A stretch of DNA of 64,000 nt from JBFHRE01 sp041746105 (GTDB taxonomy: Bacteria > Actinomycetota > Acidimicrobiia > Spongiisociales > ZC4RG35), in NCBI GenBank assembly GCA_041746105.1, contig JBGTHP010000017.1, positions 248,001 through 312,000 of the forward strand. Direction: 5' to 3'. Position numbers and translations under genes: made by a program. Positions 20,359-28,576 of the stretch are shown here, in pieces (within the stretch, counting starts at the first letter, position 1; each line of letters opens with the position of its first letter). The notes beneath the pieces are model-generated. The model was not told the DNA's origin. It saw only the letters and a list, made by a program, of their open reading frames with translations, and ran no database searches.

Positions 20359-20394
20359 AAAAGAAAAGGACCGCCGGGTGGTTCCCGGCGGTCC
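20359..20394 (-). terminator. Intrinsic terminator (attenuator) in the whiB7 leader
   Basis: On the minus strand GGACCGCCGGG and CCCGGCGGTCC (20394-20384 / 20378-20368) form an 11-bp stem with a 5-base loop, followed directly by TTTTCTTTT. It ends 17 bases before the whiB7 ATG, so default transcription should stop before the gene. Part of its first arm can also pair with a CCGGCGG inside the upstream ORF, a possible antiterminator. Confidence 0.8.
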
Positions 20395-20422
20395 TCTCTC
20401 GAAATCGAGTTGTGACTATGGG

Positions 20423-20557
20423 TCACTCGAGGGTGTTTCGCCCGGGTCGGGCTTCAGTGGCATCTGCGGTCGCGGCAACGAGGGTCCGGTGGCGCGCGCC
20501 AGGGACGAATCCGCCGGCGCGGACCGTCAGCTGTGTTTTGCTGGACTGGATTGGCAT
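20423..20557 (-). CDS. whiB7 leader ORF (44 codons)
   Basis: On the minus strand an ATG at 20557 opens a 44-codon frame (MPIQSSKTQLTVRAGG...) that ends with TGA at 20425-20423, 29 bases before the terminator stem. It lies entirely within the predicted whiB7 leader, about 27 bases after the likely transcription start. In mycobacteria and streptomycetes such leader ORFs sense translation-inhibiting antibiotics through ribosome stalling. The ribosome site (GAGAG) is weak and the peptide is not recognisable. Confidence 0.5.
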   Translation of the reverse strand: MPIQSSKTQLTVRAGGFVPGARHRTLVAATADATEARPGRNTLE

Positions 20558-20590
20558 CACTCTCGACCACCCTTCGGCGACTCCGGCCAA

Positions 20591-20618
20591 GTTATAAAGA
20601 CTGCCGGTGCCGTGTCAA
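20591..20618 (-). promoter_or_regulatory. whiB7 promoter
   Basis: Minus strand: TTGACA (20618-20613), a 16-base spacer and TATAAC (20596-20591). An A-rich patch (GGAAAAT) lies just upstream of the -35 box, as reported for WhiB7-autoregulated promoters. The leader between here and the whiB7 ATG is about 240 bases. The promoter lies immediately downstream of zwf. Confidence 0.65.
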
Positions 20619-20636
20619 GGCATTTTCCGCGAATCA

Positions 20637-22076
20637 TCACGGACCCCAAGATCCGGCCGCATATGGCTTTGGCTGATCGGTGAGGCCAAGGATCGGTTGG
20701 AGGATTCTCCATGCTTCTTCCGCCTCGTCGGACCGTACGAACAGCGTTTGGTCACCGGTGAGCGCATCGACCAGGAGTGTCTCGTACGCATCAGGAAGTT
20801 CCCCGAACTCGTCGCCATAACGGAAGCTGAGAGATTTGGTTTCGAGCGCCATGTTTTCGCCCGGCTGCTTCACGTCGAAAAGCAGATCGAACCCCTCGTT
20901 GGGCTGCAGGGTGATCACCAGCCGGTTGCCGTGCACAGGGCACACACCGTCCACATCAAAGAGGCAGATCGGGGGCTCACGGAATTCCACCGCTATCTGC
21001 GTTCTCCGCTCGGCCAGACGTTTGCCTGCCGTGAGCGTGAAGGGAACTCCGCGCCAACGCCAATTGTCGATCTCGAGAGTGATCCGCGCATAGGTTTCGG
21101 TTGTCGAGTCTTCGCCGATACCCGCCTCTTCGAGGTACCCCGGCACCTTCTCGCCTTTGATCACCCCCGCCTCATACCGGCCACGTACCGTGACCGAGGG
21201 GTCGATCGGGCTGATCGCCTGAAGCGTCTTGACTTTTTCGTCTCGGATGTGCTGCGGGGTCAGCCGGACCGGTGGCTCCATCGCCACCAGCGAAAGGACC
21301 TGCAAAAGGTGGTTCTGGACGATGTCACGAAGGATCCCGGCGCCCTCGAAATATTTGGCCCGGCCTTCGAGGCCGAGCGTCTCTGCGACTGTGATCTCGA
21401 CGGATGCGATGCGGTCACGGTTCCATGCCGACTCGAACAGCGGGTTGGCGAAACGAAACACCAGCAGGTTCTGAACTGTCTCTTTCGCCAGGTAGTGATC
21501 TATCCGGTAAATAGATTCTTCCGAGTAGGAACGGTGAAGCAGCTCATTGAGGTGTCTGGCCGACGCCAGATCGGTCCCGAAAGGTTTTTCGACGACGACC
21601 CGCACCGTGCCCTCCGAGTCGTCGAGTCCGACCTCGGCGAGACCGGCGACGATGTCGTCGAAAACCGAAGGCGGAATCGCCAGGTACAGAAGCCTGTTCC
21701 CTGACAAATCGGCTTTCTGATCGATCTCGGCGACGCGAGCGGCGAGCGCTTCGAACCCTTCTGTGATGTTCTGGTATCCCACCAGTTCGGTCAGGCGGGA
21801 GATCGCTTCTTCGCCACGACCACTCTGGGCCAACGCCGCGCCCACCCATGCTCGATATGACTCATCGTCGTATGGACTGGTGGCGACCCCGAGGACGCGT
21901 ATCGAATCCACGAATCCACGTCGTTCCATCAGGGCGCACAACGACGGAAGGAGTTTTCGACCCGCCAAATCACCGGTTCCCCCGAACAAAACAATCAGAT
22001 GTGGCGGGATGGCTACGGTCTCGGCCGCCGATTTCGGCTCCTTGGGAGCCGCCGATTTTTTGGCTCGTTCGGTCAC
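20637..22076 (-). CDS. zwf: Glucose-6-phosphate 1-dehydrogenase
   Basis: A 479-residue G6PD that oxidises glucose 6-phosphate to 6-phosphogluconolactone in the oxidative pentose-phosphate pathway. It has the Rossmann fingerprint LIVLFGGTGDLAGRKLLPSL near residue 28 and the active-site RIDHYLAKE near residue 193, followed by QNLLVFRFAN. VVVEKPFGTDL near 158 is also typical. Residues 1-22 are a Lys/Ala-rich leader. It overlaps the upstream pgi gene by 4 bases (ATGA), so the two are cotranscribed. Confidence 0.95.
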   Translation of the reverse strand: MTERAKKSAAPKEPKSAAETVAIPPHLIVLFGGTGDLAGRKLLPSLCALMERRGFVDSIRVLGVATSPYDDESYRAWVGAALAQSGRGEEAISRLTELVGYQNITEGFEALAARVAEIDQKADLSGNRLLYLAIPPSVFDDIVAGLAEVGLDDSEGTVRVVVEKPFGTDLASARHLNELLHRSYSEESIYRIDHYLAKETVQNLLVFRFANPLFESAWNRDRIASVEITVAETLGLEGRAKYFEGAGILRDIVQNHLLQVLSLVAMEPPVRLTPQHIRDEKVKTLQAISPIDPSVTVRGRYEAGVIKGEKVPGYLEEAGIGEDSTTETYARITLEIDNWRWRGVPFTLTAGKRLAERRTQIAVEFREPPICLFDVDGVCPVHGNRLVITLQPNEGFDLLFDVKQPGENMALETKSLSFRYGDEFGELPDAYETLLVDALTGDQTLFVRSDEAEEAWRILQPILGLTDQPKPYAAGSWGP

Positions 22077-23653
22077 ACGGCCGCCAATCCCGCAAGCGCG
22101 CCGGCCGGGTCATCGCCGAGATCGATTCGGACAACACGACGACCGGCCGCCAGCAAGGCTTCGTAATCCCCTGCTGCCTGGGCCGAGATGATCTCGCCAA
22201 AACCGTGTTCGGTCTCGGGGACCGGCACTTGGTTTTTTGGTTTGTCGATGAGTTGAATGAACACGCCGGAGTCGGGCCCCCCCTTGTGGAGTTGGCCGGT
22301 CGAGTGCAGAAACCGCGGGCCGATACCGAGGGTGGTGGCGGCTCCCGACCGGGTGCCCACAACACGCCGGAACCGGGCGAGTGCTTCTTCGAGCTCACCG
22401 CGGCCATTCAGATAGGCATGGATGCCTACGTAATCACCCGGCGCGGTTTGATCCAACAGCCTGTCCAATTCTGGTTTTGCCACTTCCGCCGGGGTCGCAT
22501 CCGCCGATGCAGCCCCGCTTTCCATCGCCTTGCGCGCCAGCTTCTTGGCGGCCTCGACGTCGGGCTGATCGAACGGGTGTACACCGAGGACCTCGCCTGC
22601 CCCGGCCGTGGCCAGTTCGGCCCTGAGGATTTCGGCGCCGAGCACGAGCGGCGACTCGAGCTCGATCCGAGTCACCGGATGGCCAGCGGCCACCGCAGAA
22701 TCCCATGGAATCACCGCCGGTTCCCCCTGCATTCGGAATGTGAGAAAAGACCTGTCGGGTCCGTAGTCGTCCCGCCATTCCTCGCCGGCGATGGGGACTA
22801 CCCCGGTACCGTTTTTACCCAAACTCTCGGCGATGAGTTGTTCCAACCAGCCAGGAAAAGTCGACAACGTCGGCGACGTATGAATCGTCAGTTTGTCGCG
22901 CCCGAGCAGTGCCAGCGTCCCCCAGGTGGCGCCGAGATCGAGAGCGGCCTCGGCCGGATGACGGGAGCGAGCAGCAAACCCGGCGGTGTTCTCGAGCAGT
23001 TGTCGCACGTCGGCGCCAATGATTGCGGCGGGCAAGAGCCCAAAAGGACTCAGAGCCGAGTAGCGGCCGCCGACGTCGGGTGGTGACAACACCGTCGCGC
23101 GGAAATTGCGTCCGGCAGCCAACGTTTCGAGCCCCGACCCAGGGTCGGTGATGGCGATGAATCGAGAGCCGTCTCCGCCGCACGCGGCGAAGAAGTATCG
23201 GAACAACGACAGGGTTTCGAGCGTGCTCCCCGACTTCGATGACACGATGAACGCCGCGGTGGACACGTCGAGACCCGCAGCCACGTCGAGAATGGCGTCA
23301 GGATGGGTTGAGTCGAGGACGAGCAGCCGCGGCCTGCCAGGTCTCGACCCAAACACGCTCGCAAACACCTCGGGCGCGAGACTCGACCCTCCCATTCCCA
23401 GAAGGACAACCGTCTCCACCCCGTCCGCAGCCAGGTCGTCGGCGATCCGGTTGAACTCGGGAACGCGGCCGCTCATGTCGTCATGCAGGGTCAGCCAGCC
23501 AAGGCGATCGGCCAGCTCTGGAAGATCGAGACGAGAAAATGCGGTTGGATCTCCCGACCAAATCCTCTCGACGACGTCCTGGAGATGCCACCGGCGCCAG
23601 GTCGATCGAATGGCGGCTCTGGCCAGGTCTGGGATGTGTGACTCCATCAGCAT
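22073..23653 (-). CDS. pgi: Glucose-6-phosphate isomerase (Tal-Pgi type, stand-alone)
   Basis: A 526-residue SIS-fold isomerase. VVLLGMGGSSLAPEVF near residue 82 and FIVSSKSGSTLETLSLF near 135 are the sugar-phosphate-binding segments; GDYVGIHAYL and FLHSTGQLHKGGP are found in the phosphoglucose isomerase part of bifunctional transaldolase/isomerase proteins. The transaldolase part is absent, and none is encoded nearby. It interconverts glucose 6-phosphate and fructose 6-phosphate and overlaps zwf by 4 bases. The start may be the ATG at 23653 or at 23647. Confidence 0.87.
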   Translation of the reverse strand: MLMESHIPDLARAAIRSTWRRWHLQDVVERIWSGDPTAFSRLDLPELADRLGWLTLHDDMSGRVPEFNRIADDLAADGVETVVLLGMGGSSLAPEVFASVFGSRPGRPRLLVLDSTHPDAILDVAAGLDVSTAAFIVSSKSGSTLETLSLFRYFFAACGGDGSRFIAITDPGSGLETLAAGRNFRATVLSPPDVGGRYSALSPFGLLPAAIIGADVRQLLENTAGFAARSRHPAEAALDLGATWGTLALLGRDKLTIHTSPTLSTFPGWLEQLIAESLGKNGTGVVPIAGEEWRDDYGPDRSFLTFRMQGEPAVIPWDSAVAAGHPVTRIELESPLVLGAEILRAELATAGAGEVLGVHPFDQPDVEAAKKLARKAMESGAASADATPAEVAKPELDRLLDQTAPGDYVGIHAYLNGRGELEEALARFRRVVGTRSGAATTLGIGPRFLHSTGQLHKGGPDSGVFIQLIDKPKNQVPVPETEHGFGEIISAQAAGDYEALLAAGRRVVRIDLGDDPAGALAGLAAV

Positions 23654-23768
23654 CCGGGAAGTATCGCATGGTCACCGTGATTGACTCCAAGATGCGGCAG
23701 GGCGCTCGCTCGGGGAACCTATTCGACGGCTCTGGCGTCTCATATCAGACGTCAATCGAAAGGTCAGA

Positions 23769-24359
23769 ATGAGGACTATTCGGATTGCCTTGATGGCGGT
23801 CCTGTTCACGGCCGTCATTGCCACGCCGGCTCACGCCTCGTGTATTGCACCTCCCCCGTTGCCTGAATCCTATGCGGCGGCAGAAGCCGTCTTTTCCGGC
23901 CTCGTCGAATCGGTGGAATTTGATGGTCGGCTCGCCAACGTTTCCGTCGACTCGGTTTGGAAGGGCGACGTTGCGGCGTCGGTCCAGGTTCAGGGGTCCT
24001 TCGAGTTGATACCGGGTCAGATCACGTCGGTGGACCGTTTTTACACCCCCGGATCGACCTACGTCTTTTTCGTGAGACCGGGAGGCGTTGGTTTCATGGA
24101 TGACGGGTGCAGCCTCACGTCCGATGCCACCGCAGACATCGTCTCCCAAGTTGAAGCGGCGGCCGGCAAGGCTGGATCGCCTCCGCTCGCCGGACCAGAA
24201 GAAACCGAACCTGCGCCGGAATCGACTCCGCGGGGACCGGTCTTCGTTGCGACTGTCGCTGTGATCATCCTGGGCGCACTTTTACTCGTTGCCCTTCGCC
24301 GCCGCCACCCCGTCAGCGACCCCGTCGAAGGTTTCCGGCTCAACCGCGAGGACGATTGA
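23769..24359 (+). CDS. Exported protein with C-terminal membrane anchor
   Basis: A 196-residue protein with a signal peptide (MRTIRIALMAVLFTAVIA, cleavage near THAHA-like AHA-S), a mature domain of about 110 residues starting SCIAPP, a Pro/Glu-rich linker and a C-terminal transmembrane helix (VFVATVAVIILGALLLVAL) followed by basic residues. The two Cys residues (CIAPP and DDGCSL) could form a disulfide. The arrangement resembles netrin/TIMP-like surface proteins of actinobacteria, but the match is weak. It converges with the DUF547 gene, overlapping by 20 bases. Confidence 0.72.
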   Translation: MRTIRIALMAVLFTAVIATPAHASCIAPPPLPESYAAAEAVFSGLVESVEFDGRLANVSVDSVWKGDVAASVQVQGSFELIPGQITSVDRFYTPGSTYVFFVRPGGVGFMDDGCSLTSDATADIVSQVEAAAGKAGSPPLAGPEETEPAPESTPRGPVFVATVAVIILGALLLVALRRRHPVSDPVEGFRLNREDD

Positions 24360-25152
24360 GCGGTCCGACAGAGCACCTCAGACTCCAGTCATACGACTGG
24401 AAAACCACGGATTTGGAAGAGGAATCAAATCCAAGCCACGGAGCGAGTGCCCTGGCTATGGCATCCGGTTTGGATGGGACAAATGTTGGCATCCTTCGCG
24501 GCCTGACAAAGTCGGCCCCAAACCACAAGAAGACCCGTGACAGCTCGAGTTCGTCCCCGTCGACTACGGCCCCTCCCGAGTCCAGGAAATGCTTCATCTG
24601 ACGATCGAGGTCACCATCGAGCGAAGAACCGCGATAGGGCTCGGTCCTCAAAGTCGGACAGCTGATGGCCCCGCAGACCATCGCCGCATGCACTCTTGGA
24701 TCCTTGAACCGCCGAATTTTGGCGTGCTCGATTGCGTCCAGTGACAACGCTTCAACCCCGACCGTCACAAACGGTTCGGAGAACGCTCCCGGCAGCCTCA
24801 TCACGCTCGGGACTTTTTCATAGTTTGCTCGGGCCGCCAACCGCAATGCTCCGGCGTTGTAGAGGTTGATCCAGTATGCAAGCGCCTCGGGCCGCGTCAG
24901 TGAACTCGGGTCGGCGCCGGCGGCCGCCGCAATGACGTGGTCCAGCGGTTCGACGATCTCTTCGATCGCTGCTGGTCCGCTCTCCTCGAGTCGTGCGAGC
25001 ACCTTTCCCAGCGCATCCCAGTCATATCGATCGTGACCAAACCGAGTCTGGCGTCTCACCCTCAACAACACCTTGAGGATGGACCATGCCACGGTCATCG
25101 GGTTGGGTACGTCGGCCACGTCTATCCCCAACCCGACGGATCCGGTTCGCAT
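24340..25152 (-). CDS. DUF547 domain-containing protein
   Basis: About 270 residues. LTRPEALAYWINLYNAGALR and HAAMVCGAISCPTLRTEPYRG are the hallmarks of DUF547, a family without assigned biochemistry whose conserved Cys, His and Asp suggest a papain-like fold. The frame is open to 25218, but this would overlap the divergent flavoprotein start, so I place the start at MRTGSVGLGI (25152); MLFPG at 25167 is an alternative. The 3' end overlaps the convergent exported-protein gene by 20 bases. Confidence 0.82.
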   Translation of the reverse strand: MRTGSVGLGIDVADVPNPMTVAWSILKVLLRVRRQTRFGHDRYDWDALGKVLARLEESGPAAIEEIVEPLDHVIAAAAGADPSSLTRPEALAYWINLYNAGALRLAARANYEKVPSVMRLPGAFSEPFVTVGVEALSLDAIEHAKIRRFKDPRVHAAMVCGAISCPTLRTEPYRGSSLDGDLDRQMKHFLDSGGAVVDGDELELSRVFLWFGADFVRPRRMPTFVPSKPDAIARALAPWLGFDSSSKSVVFQSYDWSLRCSVGPLNRPRG

Positions 25153-25192
25153 TCCGGGGAACAACATCGGACCCCGGCCTGTTGGCAAAAAC

Positions 25193-26632
25193 ATGACCTC
25201 ACAACAACCCGCAATCAACTCCGACTATGACGTCCTTGTGATCGGGGCCGGACCGGCGGGTGAAAATGCAGCTGACATCGCGGCACGAGGCGAGCTACGG
25301 GTCGCCATCATCGAGAGAGACCTGGTTGGAGGCGAATGTTCCTACTGGGCCTGTATGCCTTCAAAGGCCTTGCTGCGACCAGGGGAGGTAATCGATTCCG
25401 CCAAACGCACTCCGGGCGTCGAAGGAGCAACTCTCGATGTGGAGGCCGCCCTCGCTCGTCGCAACGTTCTGGCATCGAACTGGGATGATTCCGGACAGGT
25501 GAAATGGCTCGAATCGGTCGGTGTCGACCTTCTCCGCGGGCACGGTCGCCTGGTGGGGCCCAAACGGGTTGAGGTCACCGATCCCGATGGGGTCCGCACC
25601 ATCTACCAGGCATCAACTGCGGTCGTGATCGCAACCGGAACCGCCGCGGCCATACCTCCGGTGGAGGGGCTCGACACGATCCGCATCTGGGACAGCCGAG
25701 ACATCACTACTGCAAAAGAGGTGCCGACGCGGTTGATCATCATCGGAGGCGGCGTGGTCGGTTTGGAGATGGCTCAGGCGTGGAGAACGCTGGGGTCTGA
25801 AGAGGTCACAGTGATCGAGATGGCCGACCGGCTGCTTTCAGGCGAAGAACCGTTCGTCTCGGACGAGCTCTTTACCCAACTCGAACGGATGGGCGTCAAG
25901 ATTCTCATTTCCACAACCCTCCAGGCAGTGGCGAGATCGGCAGCTGACGCTCCGGCCACCGCCACCGTCCAGAAGCCCGACGGGTCGACAGAAGAAATAG
26001 TCGGCGACGAAATCGTGGTCGCCACCGGTCGGCGCCCTCTGACAGATGACATCGGATTGGAAAGTGTAGGCCTCGAACCGGGCGGTTTCGTCGAGGTCGA
26101 CGAGAGGCAAAGAGCCATCGGGGTTGCCGACGGTTGGTTGTATGTCGTCGGGGACGCCAATGGCAGGGCACTTCTCACACACACCGGTAAATACCAGGCG
26201 CGAATCGCCGGAGCCCACATCGCCGGTCACGACTCGAAAGCCTGGGGAGATCTGGCGGCCACCCCACGCGTGGTTTTTACGAATCCACAGATTGCCGCCG
26301 TGGGGATGACCGAGGAAAAGGCGATCGAAGCCGGACACACGGTTCACACCGTCGAATACAACACAGGCTGGGTGGCGGCCGCCTCCACACTCGGCAAAGG
26401 CTACAAGGGCACGGCCAAACTCGTTGTCGATGCCGACACGCGACTCCTATTGGGGGCAACGATGGTCGGGCCGATGACAGGCGAAATCCTGCATTCGGCC
26501 ACCGTCGCCATGATCGGAAAGGTCCCGCTCGACGTCCTGTGGCATGCGATCCCTTCCTATCCCACGATGTCCGAGGTGTGGTTGCGTCTTCTCGAGGCAT
26601 ATCGAGACAAATACGACCACATGTTTCTCTGA
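25193..26632 (+). CDS. FAD/NAD(P)-dependent disulfide reductase family protein (dihydrolipoamide dehydrogenase-like)
   Basis: A 479-residue flavoprotein. It has an FAD-binding VLVIGAGPAGENAADIAARG near the N-terminus, the redox-active pair in GGECSYWACMPSK, an NAD(P)-binding IIIGGGVVGLEMAQ near residue 180, and the C-terminal HAIPSYPTMSE with the catalytic His and Glu. The CSYWAC active site differs from the usual CLNxGC, a version common in actinobacterial reductases of unknown substrate. I choose the ATG at 25193; the open frame upstream lacks family character. Confidence 0.87.
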   Translation: MTSQQPAINSDYDVLVIGAGPAGENAADIAARGELRVAIIERDLVGGECSYWACMPSKALLRPGEVIDSAKRTPGVEGATLDVEAALARRNVLASNWDDSGQVKWLESVGVDLLRGHGRLVGPKRVEVTDPDGVRTIYQASTAVVIATGTAAAIPPVEGLDTIRIWDSRDITTAKEVPTRLIIIGGGVVGLEMAQAWRTLGSEEVTVIEMADRLLSGEEPFVSDELFTQLERMGVKILISTTLQAVARSAADAPATATVQKPDGSTEEIVGDEIVVATGRRPLTDDIGLESVGLEPGGFVEVDERQRAIGVADGWLYVVGDANGRALLTHTGKYQARIAGAHIAGHDSKAWGDLAATPRVVFTNPQIAAVGMTEEKAIEAGHTVHTVEYNTGWVAAASTLGKGYKGTAKLVVDADTRLLLGATMVGPMTGEILHSATVAMIGKVPLDVLWHAIPSYPTMSEVWLRLLEAYRDKYDHMFL

Positions 26633-26647
26633 CGGGAATCCGCTGTT

Positions 26648-27280
26648 TCAAACGATGCGGCGGTGAGACGCCCAACGCGCCAATTCGTGCCGATTCGAAA
26701 GCTGAAGTTTGCGGAGCACCGCCGACACGTGGGTTTCGACCGTCTTGATGCTGATCGAGAGCCGAGAAGCGACCTGTTTGTAGGAGTACCCGCGCGCTAT
26801 CTGGCGCAAGACCTCGCGTTCGCGCGCCGTCAGCTGGTCGAGTTCGGGGTCTATCGGCGTAGTCATCACCTCGGCGAAGGCGTCGAGGACAAATCCTGCG
26901 AGTCGTGGAGAAAACACCGCGTCCCCGGCTTCGACCCTCTTGATCGCCTCCACCAGTTCGGCCGGCTGAATCGACTTGGTCACATAACCCCGGGCACCGG
27001 CCCTGATCATTGCGATCACGTCTTCTGCGGAGTCCGATACCGACAGGGCGAGGAACTTGATTTCAGGATGGGTCTGGTGCACGTTCTCGATGACCGCCAG
27101 CCCGCCTCCGCCCGGCATGTGAACATCAACCAGCACCACGTCGGGTTGGAGCGTTCGAACCCCGTCGATGGCGGCGTCGACGTCCTCGGCGGTACCCACT
27201 ATCTCGAGTTGTGATTCGAGTTCAGAAGTGACGCCCGACAAGAAAAGGCGGTGGTCATCGATCAGGTAAACGCTCGTCAT
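26648..27280 (-). CDS. NarL/LuxR-family response regulator (LiaR-like)
   Basis: A 210-residue regulator. The receiver domain has acidic residues DDHRLF near residue 8, the phosphorylatable Asp in VVLVDVHMPGGGG near 52 and the conserved Lys in YVTKSI near 102. The LuxR-type HTH is LTAREREVLRQIARGYSYKQVASRLSISIKTVETHV, shown here split: the DNA-contacting helix is SIKTVETHVSAV. It overlaps the histidine-kinase gene by 4 bases (ATGA). The divergent LiaF-like gene is the likely target through the inverted repeats at 28484-28519. Confidence 0.92.
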   Translation of the reverse strand: MTSVYLIDDHRLFLSGVTSELESQLEIVGTAEDVDAAIDGVRTLQPDVVLVDVHMPGGGGLAVIENVHQTHPEIKFLALSVSDSAEDVIAMIRAGARGYVTKSIQPAELVEAIKRVEAGDAVFSPRLAGFVLDAFAEVMTTPIDPELDQLTAREREVLRQIARGYSYKQVASRLSISIKTVETHVSAVLRKLQLSNRHELARWASHRRIV

Positions 27281-28443
27281 GGGGTGGACTTCCTGGGCAT
27301 GGTGATTTGGATCTCGGTTCCGCTGCCGACGGCCGACTCTATCTCGACACTCCCACCGTGGCGCTCGATCCGCCGGACGATCGAGTCGGTGATGCCGCGC
27401 CGATCCGCCGGAACTGCCTCCTTGTCGAAGCCTTTTCCTTGATCCGTGACGAACAGTTCAATCTCTTCTTCCCCGACCTCGAGAAAAACGCTGACGCGGT
27501 CAACACCCCCATGTTTGGCCGCGTTCACGATCGCTTCTGTGCCCGAAGAAGCGAGAGCCCGCAGCTTGTCGTCGAGTTCACAATCTCCGACGTGAACCAC
27601 CTCGACTGCAACGTTGTAGTCCGCCTCGACCTGGTCGGCAGTCCGCTGAATCGCCCCCAAAATCGAGTCCGACGAACCCTCCGATTCGCTCTCGAAGAGC
27701 CAGCGCCGGAGCTCCCGCTCTTGAGCCCGCGCCAGGGTCACGATCCGCTTGGGGTCATCGGTGCGTTGAATCATGGCCAGCGTTTGCAGAACAGAGTCAT
27801 GCAGGTGAGAAGCCATATCCTCTCGCTGCCGCCGGCGGATGACCTCGGCGCGTTCCTTGGAGAGATCGGCCATCGCCCGGTATAACCACGGTCCAAAAGC
27901 AATGAGGAACCCGGCCGCCGTGAGAATCATCGCCAGCAACGATGGAGCCACCAGGGCAGGATCGAAATCGCCGAGCAAGGCGATTCCGCCAACAACAAAA
28001 ATGCCGCCGAAAAAGAGCCGCGCCCTCTGATGCTCCGGACTGGTCAACTTCGAGACATCGGTCCACCGATCCAAGGCCACTGCGGTCAGAAGGCCAATGA
28101 ATAGAACCGGCCACATGACTCTGTCGCCGGGCCAGGGCAGAACCGACCGCACGAACAGCAACAATCCGAAAAACCCGAGCCCGAGCCCGAACACCTGTCG
28201 GTCGCTCGGTTCGGAAACCAGCGAGGGTGACGTCCCGTATTGATCGATCGTCGCCGCCCACAGACCGAGATACACCACTCCCCCAAGGCCCCATACAAAG
28301 GCCAATACGACGAACGCAGCCCGCACATAAACGGGATTGACCCCAAGGCGGTCTGCTATTCCCCCGGCGACACCGGCCACGACGCGGCCGTCCTCGCGCC
28401 GGAATATGCCTCCGAGTGGTTGTTCCGTTGCCGGCTGGTTCAT
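27277..28443 (-). CDS. PspC-domain sensor histidine kinase (LiaS-like)
   Basis: A 388-residue membrane kinase. A PspC domain is at the N-terminus (RREDGRVVAGVAGGIADRLG), followed by several transmembrane helices. The HisKA_3-type dimerisation helix has the phospho-accepting His in HLHDSVLQTLAMI near residue 214, and the ATPase domain has EAIVNAAKHGG and VTDQGKGFD. PspC kinases paired with LuxR regulators respond to envelope stress. It is cotranscribed with the regulator and divergent from a PspC/LiaF-like protein gene. Confidence 0.9.
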   Translation of the reverse strand: MNQPATEQPLGGIFRREDGRVVAGVAGGIADRLGVNPVYVRAAFVVLAFVWGLGGVVYLGLWAATIDQYGTSPSLVSEPSDRQVFGLGLGFFGLLLFVRSVLPWPGDRVMWPVLFIGLLTAVALDRWTDVSKLTSPEHQRARLFFGGIFVVGGIALLGDFDPALVAPSLLAMILTAAGFLIAFGPWLYRAMADLSKERAEVIRRRQREDMASHLHDSVLQTLAMIQRTDDPKRIVTLARAQERELRRWLFESESEGSSDSILGAIQRTADQVEADYNVAVEVVHVGDCELDDKLRALASSGTEAIVNAAKHGGVDRVSVFLEVGEEEIELFVTDQGKGFDKEAVPADRRGITDSIVRRIERHGGSVEIESAVGSGTEIQITMPRKSTP

Positions 28444-28483
28444 ATGGTGACCATGGTGTCAGCATTGTGCCCGTCTTCGCAAT

Positions 28484-28519
28484 AGGGGACTCCCCTGAGC
28501 CAGCCCTGAGGTCTCAGGG
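28484..28519. promoter_or_regulatory. Inverted repeats between divergent PspC genes
   Basis: Two palindromes lie in the 133-base divergent gap: AGGGGA-C-TCCCCT (28484-28496) and CCCTGAG-GT-CTCAGGG (28504-28519). The half-site CCCTGAG also occurs at 28493-28499. This is a likely binding region for the LuxR-type regulator encoded next door and could control both the kinase operon and the LiaF-like gene. Confidence 0.5.
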
Positions 28520-28576
28520 TTGATGCAGGGCCATTCCCGATAGACGAAATAGGCACCGAACCTGCATGCTGGCGTC

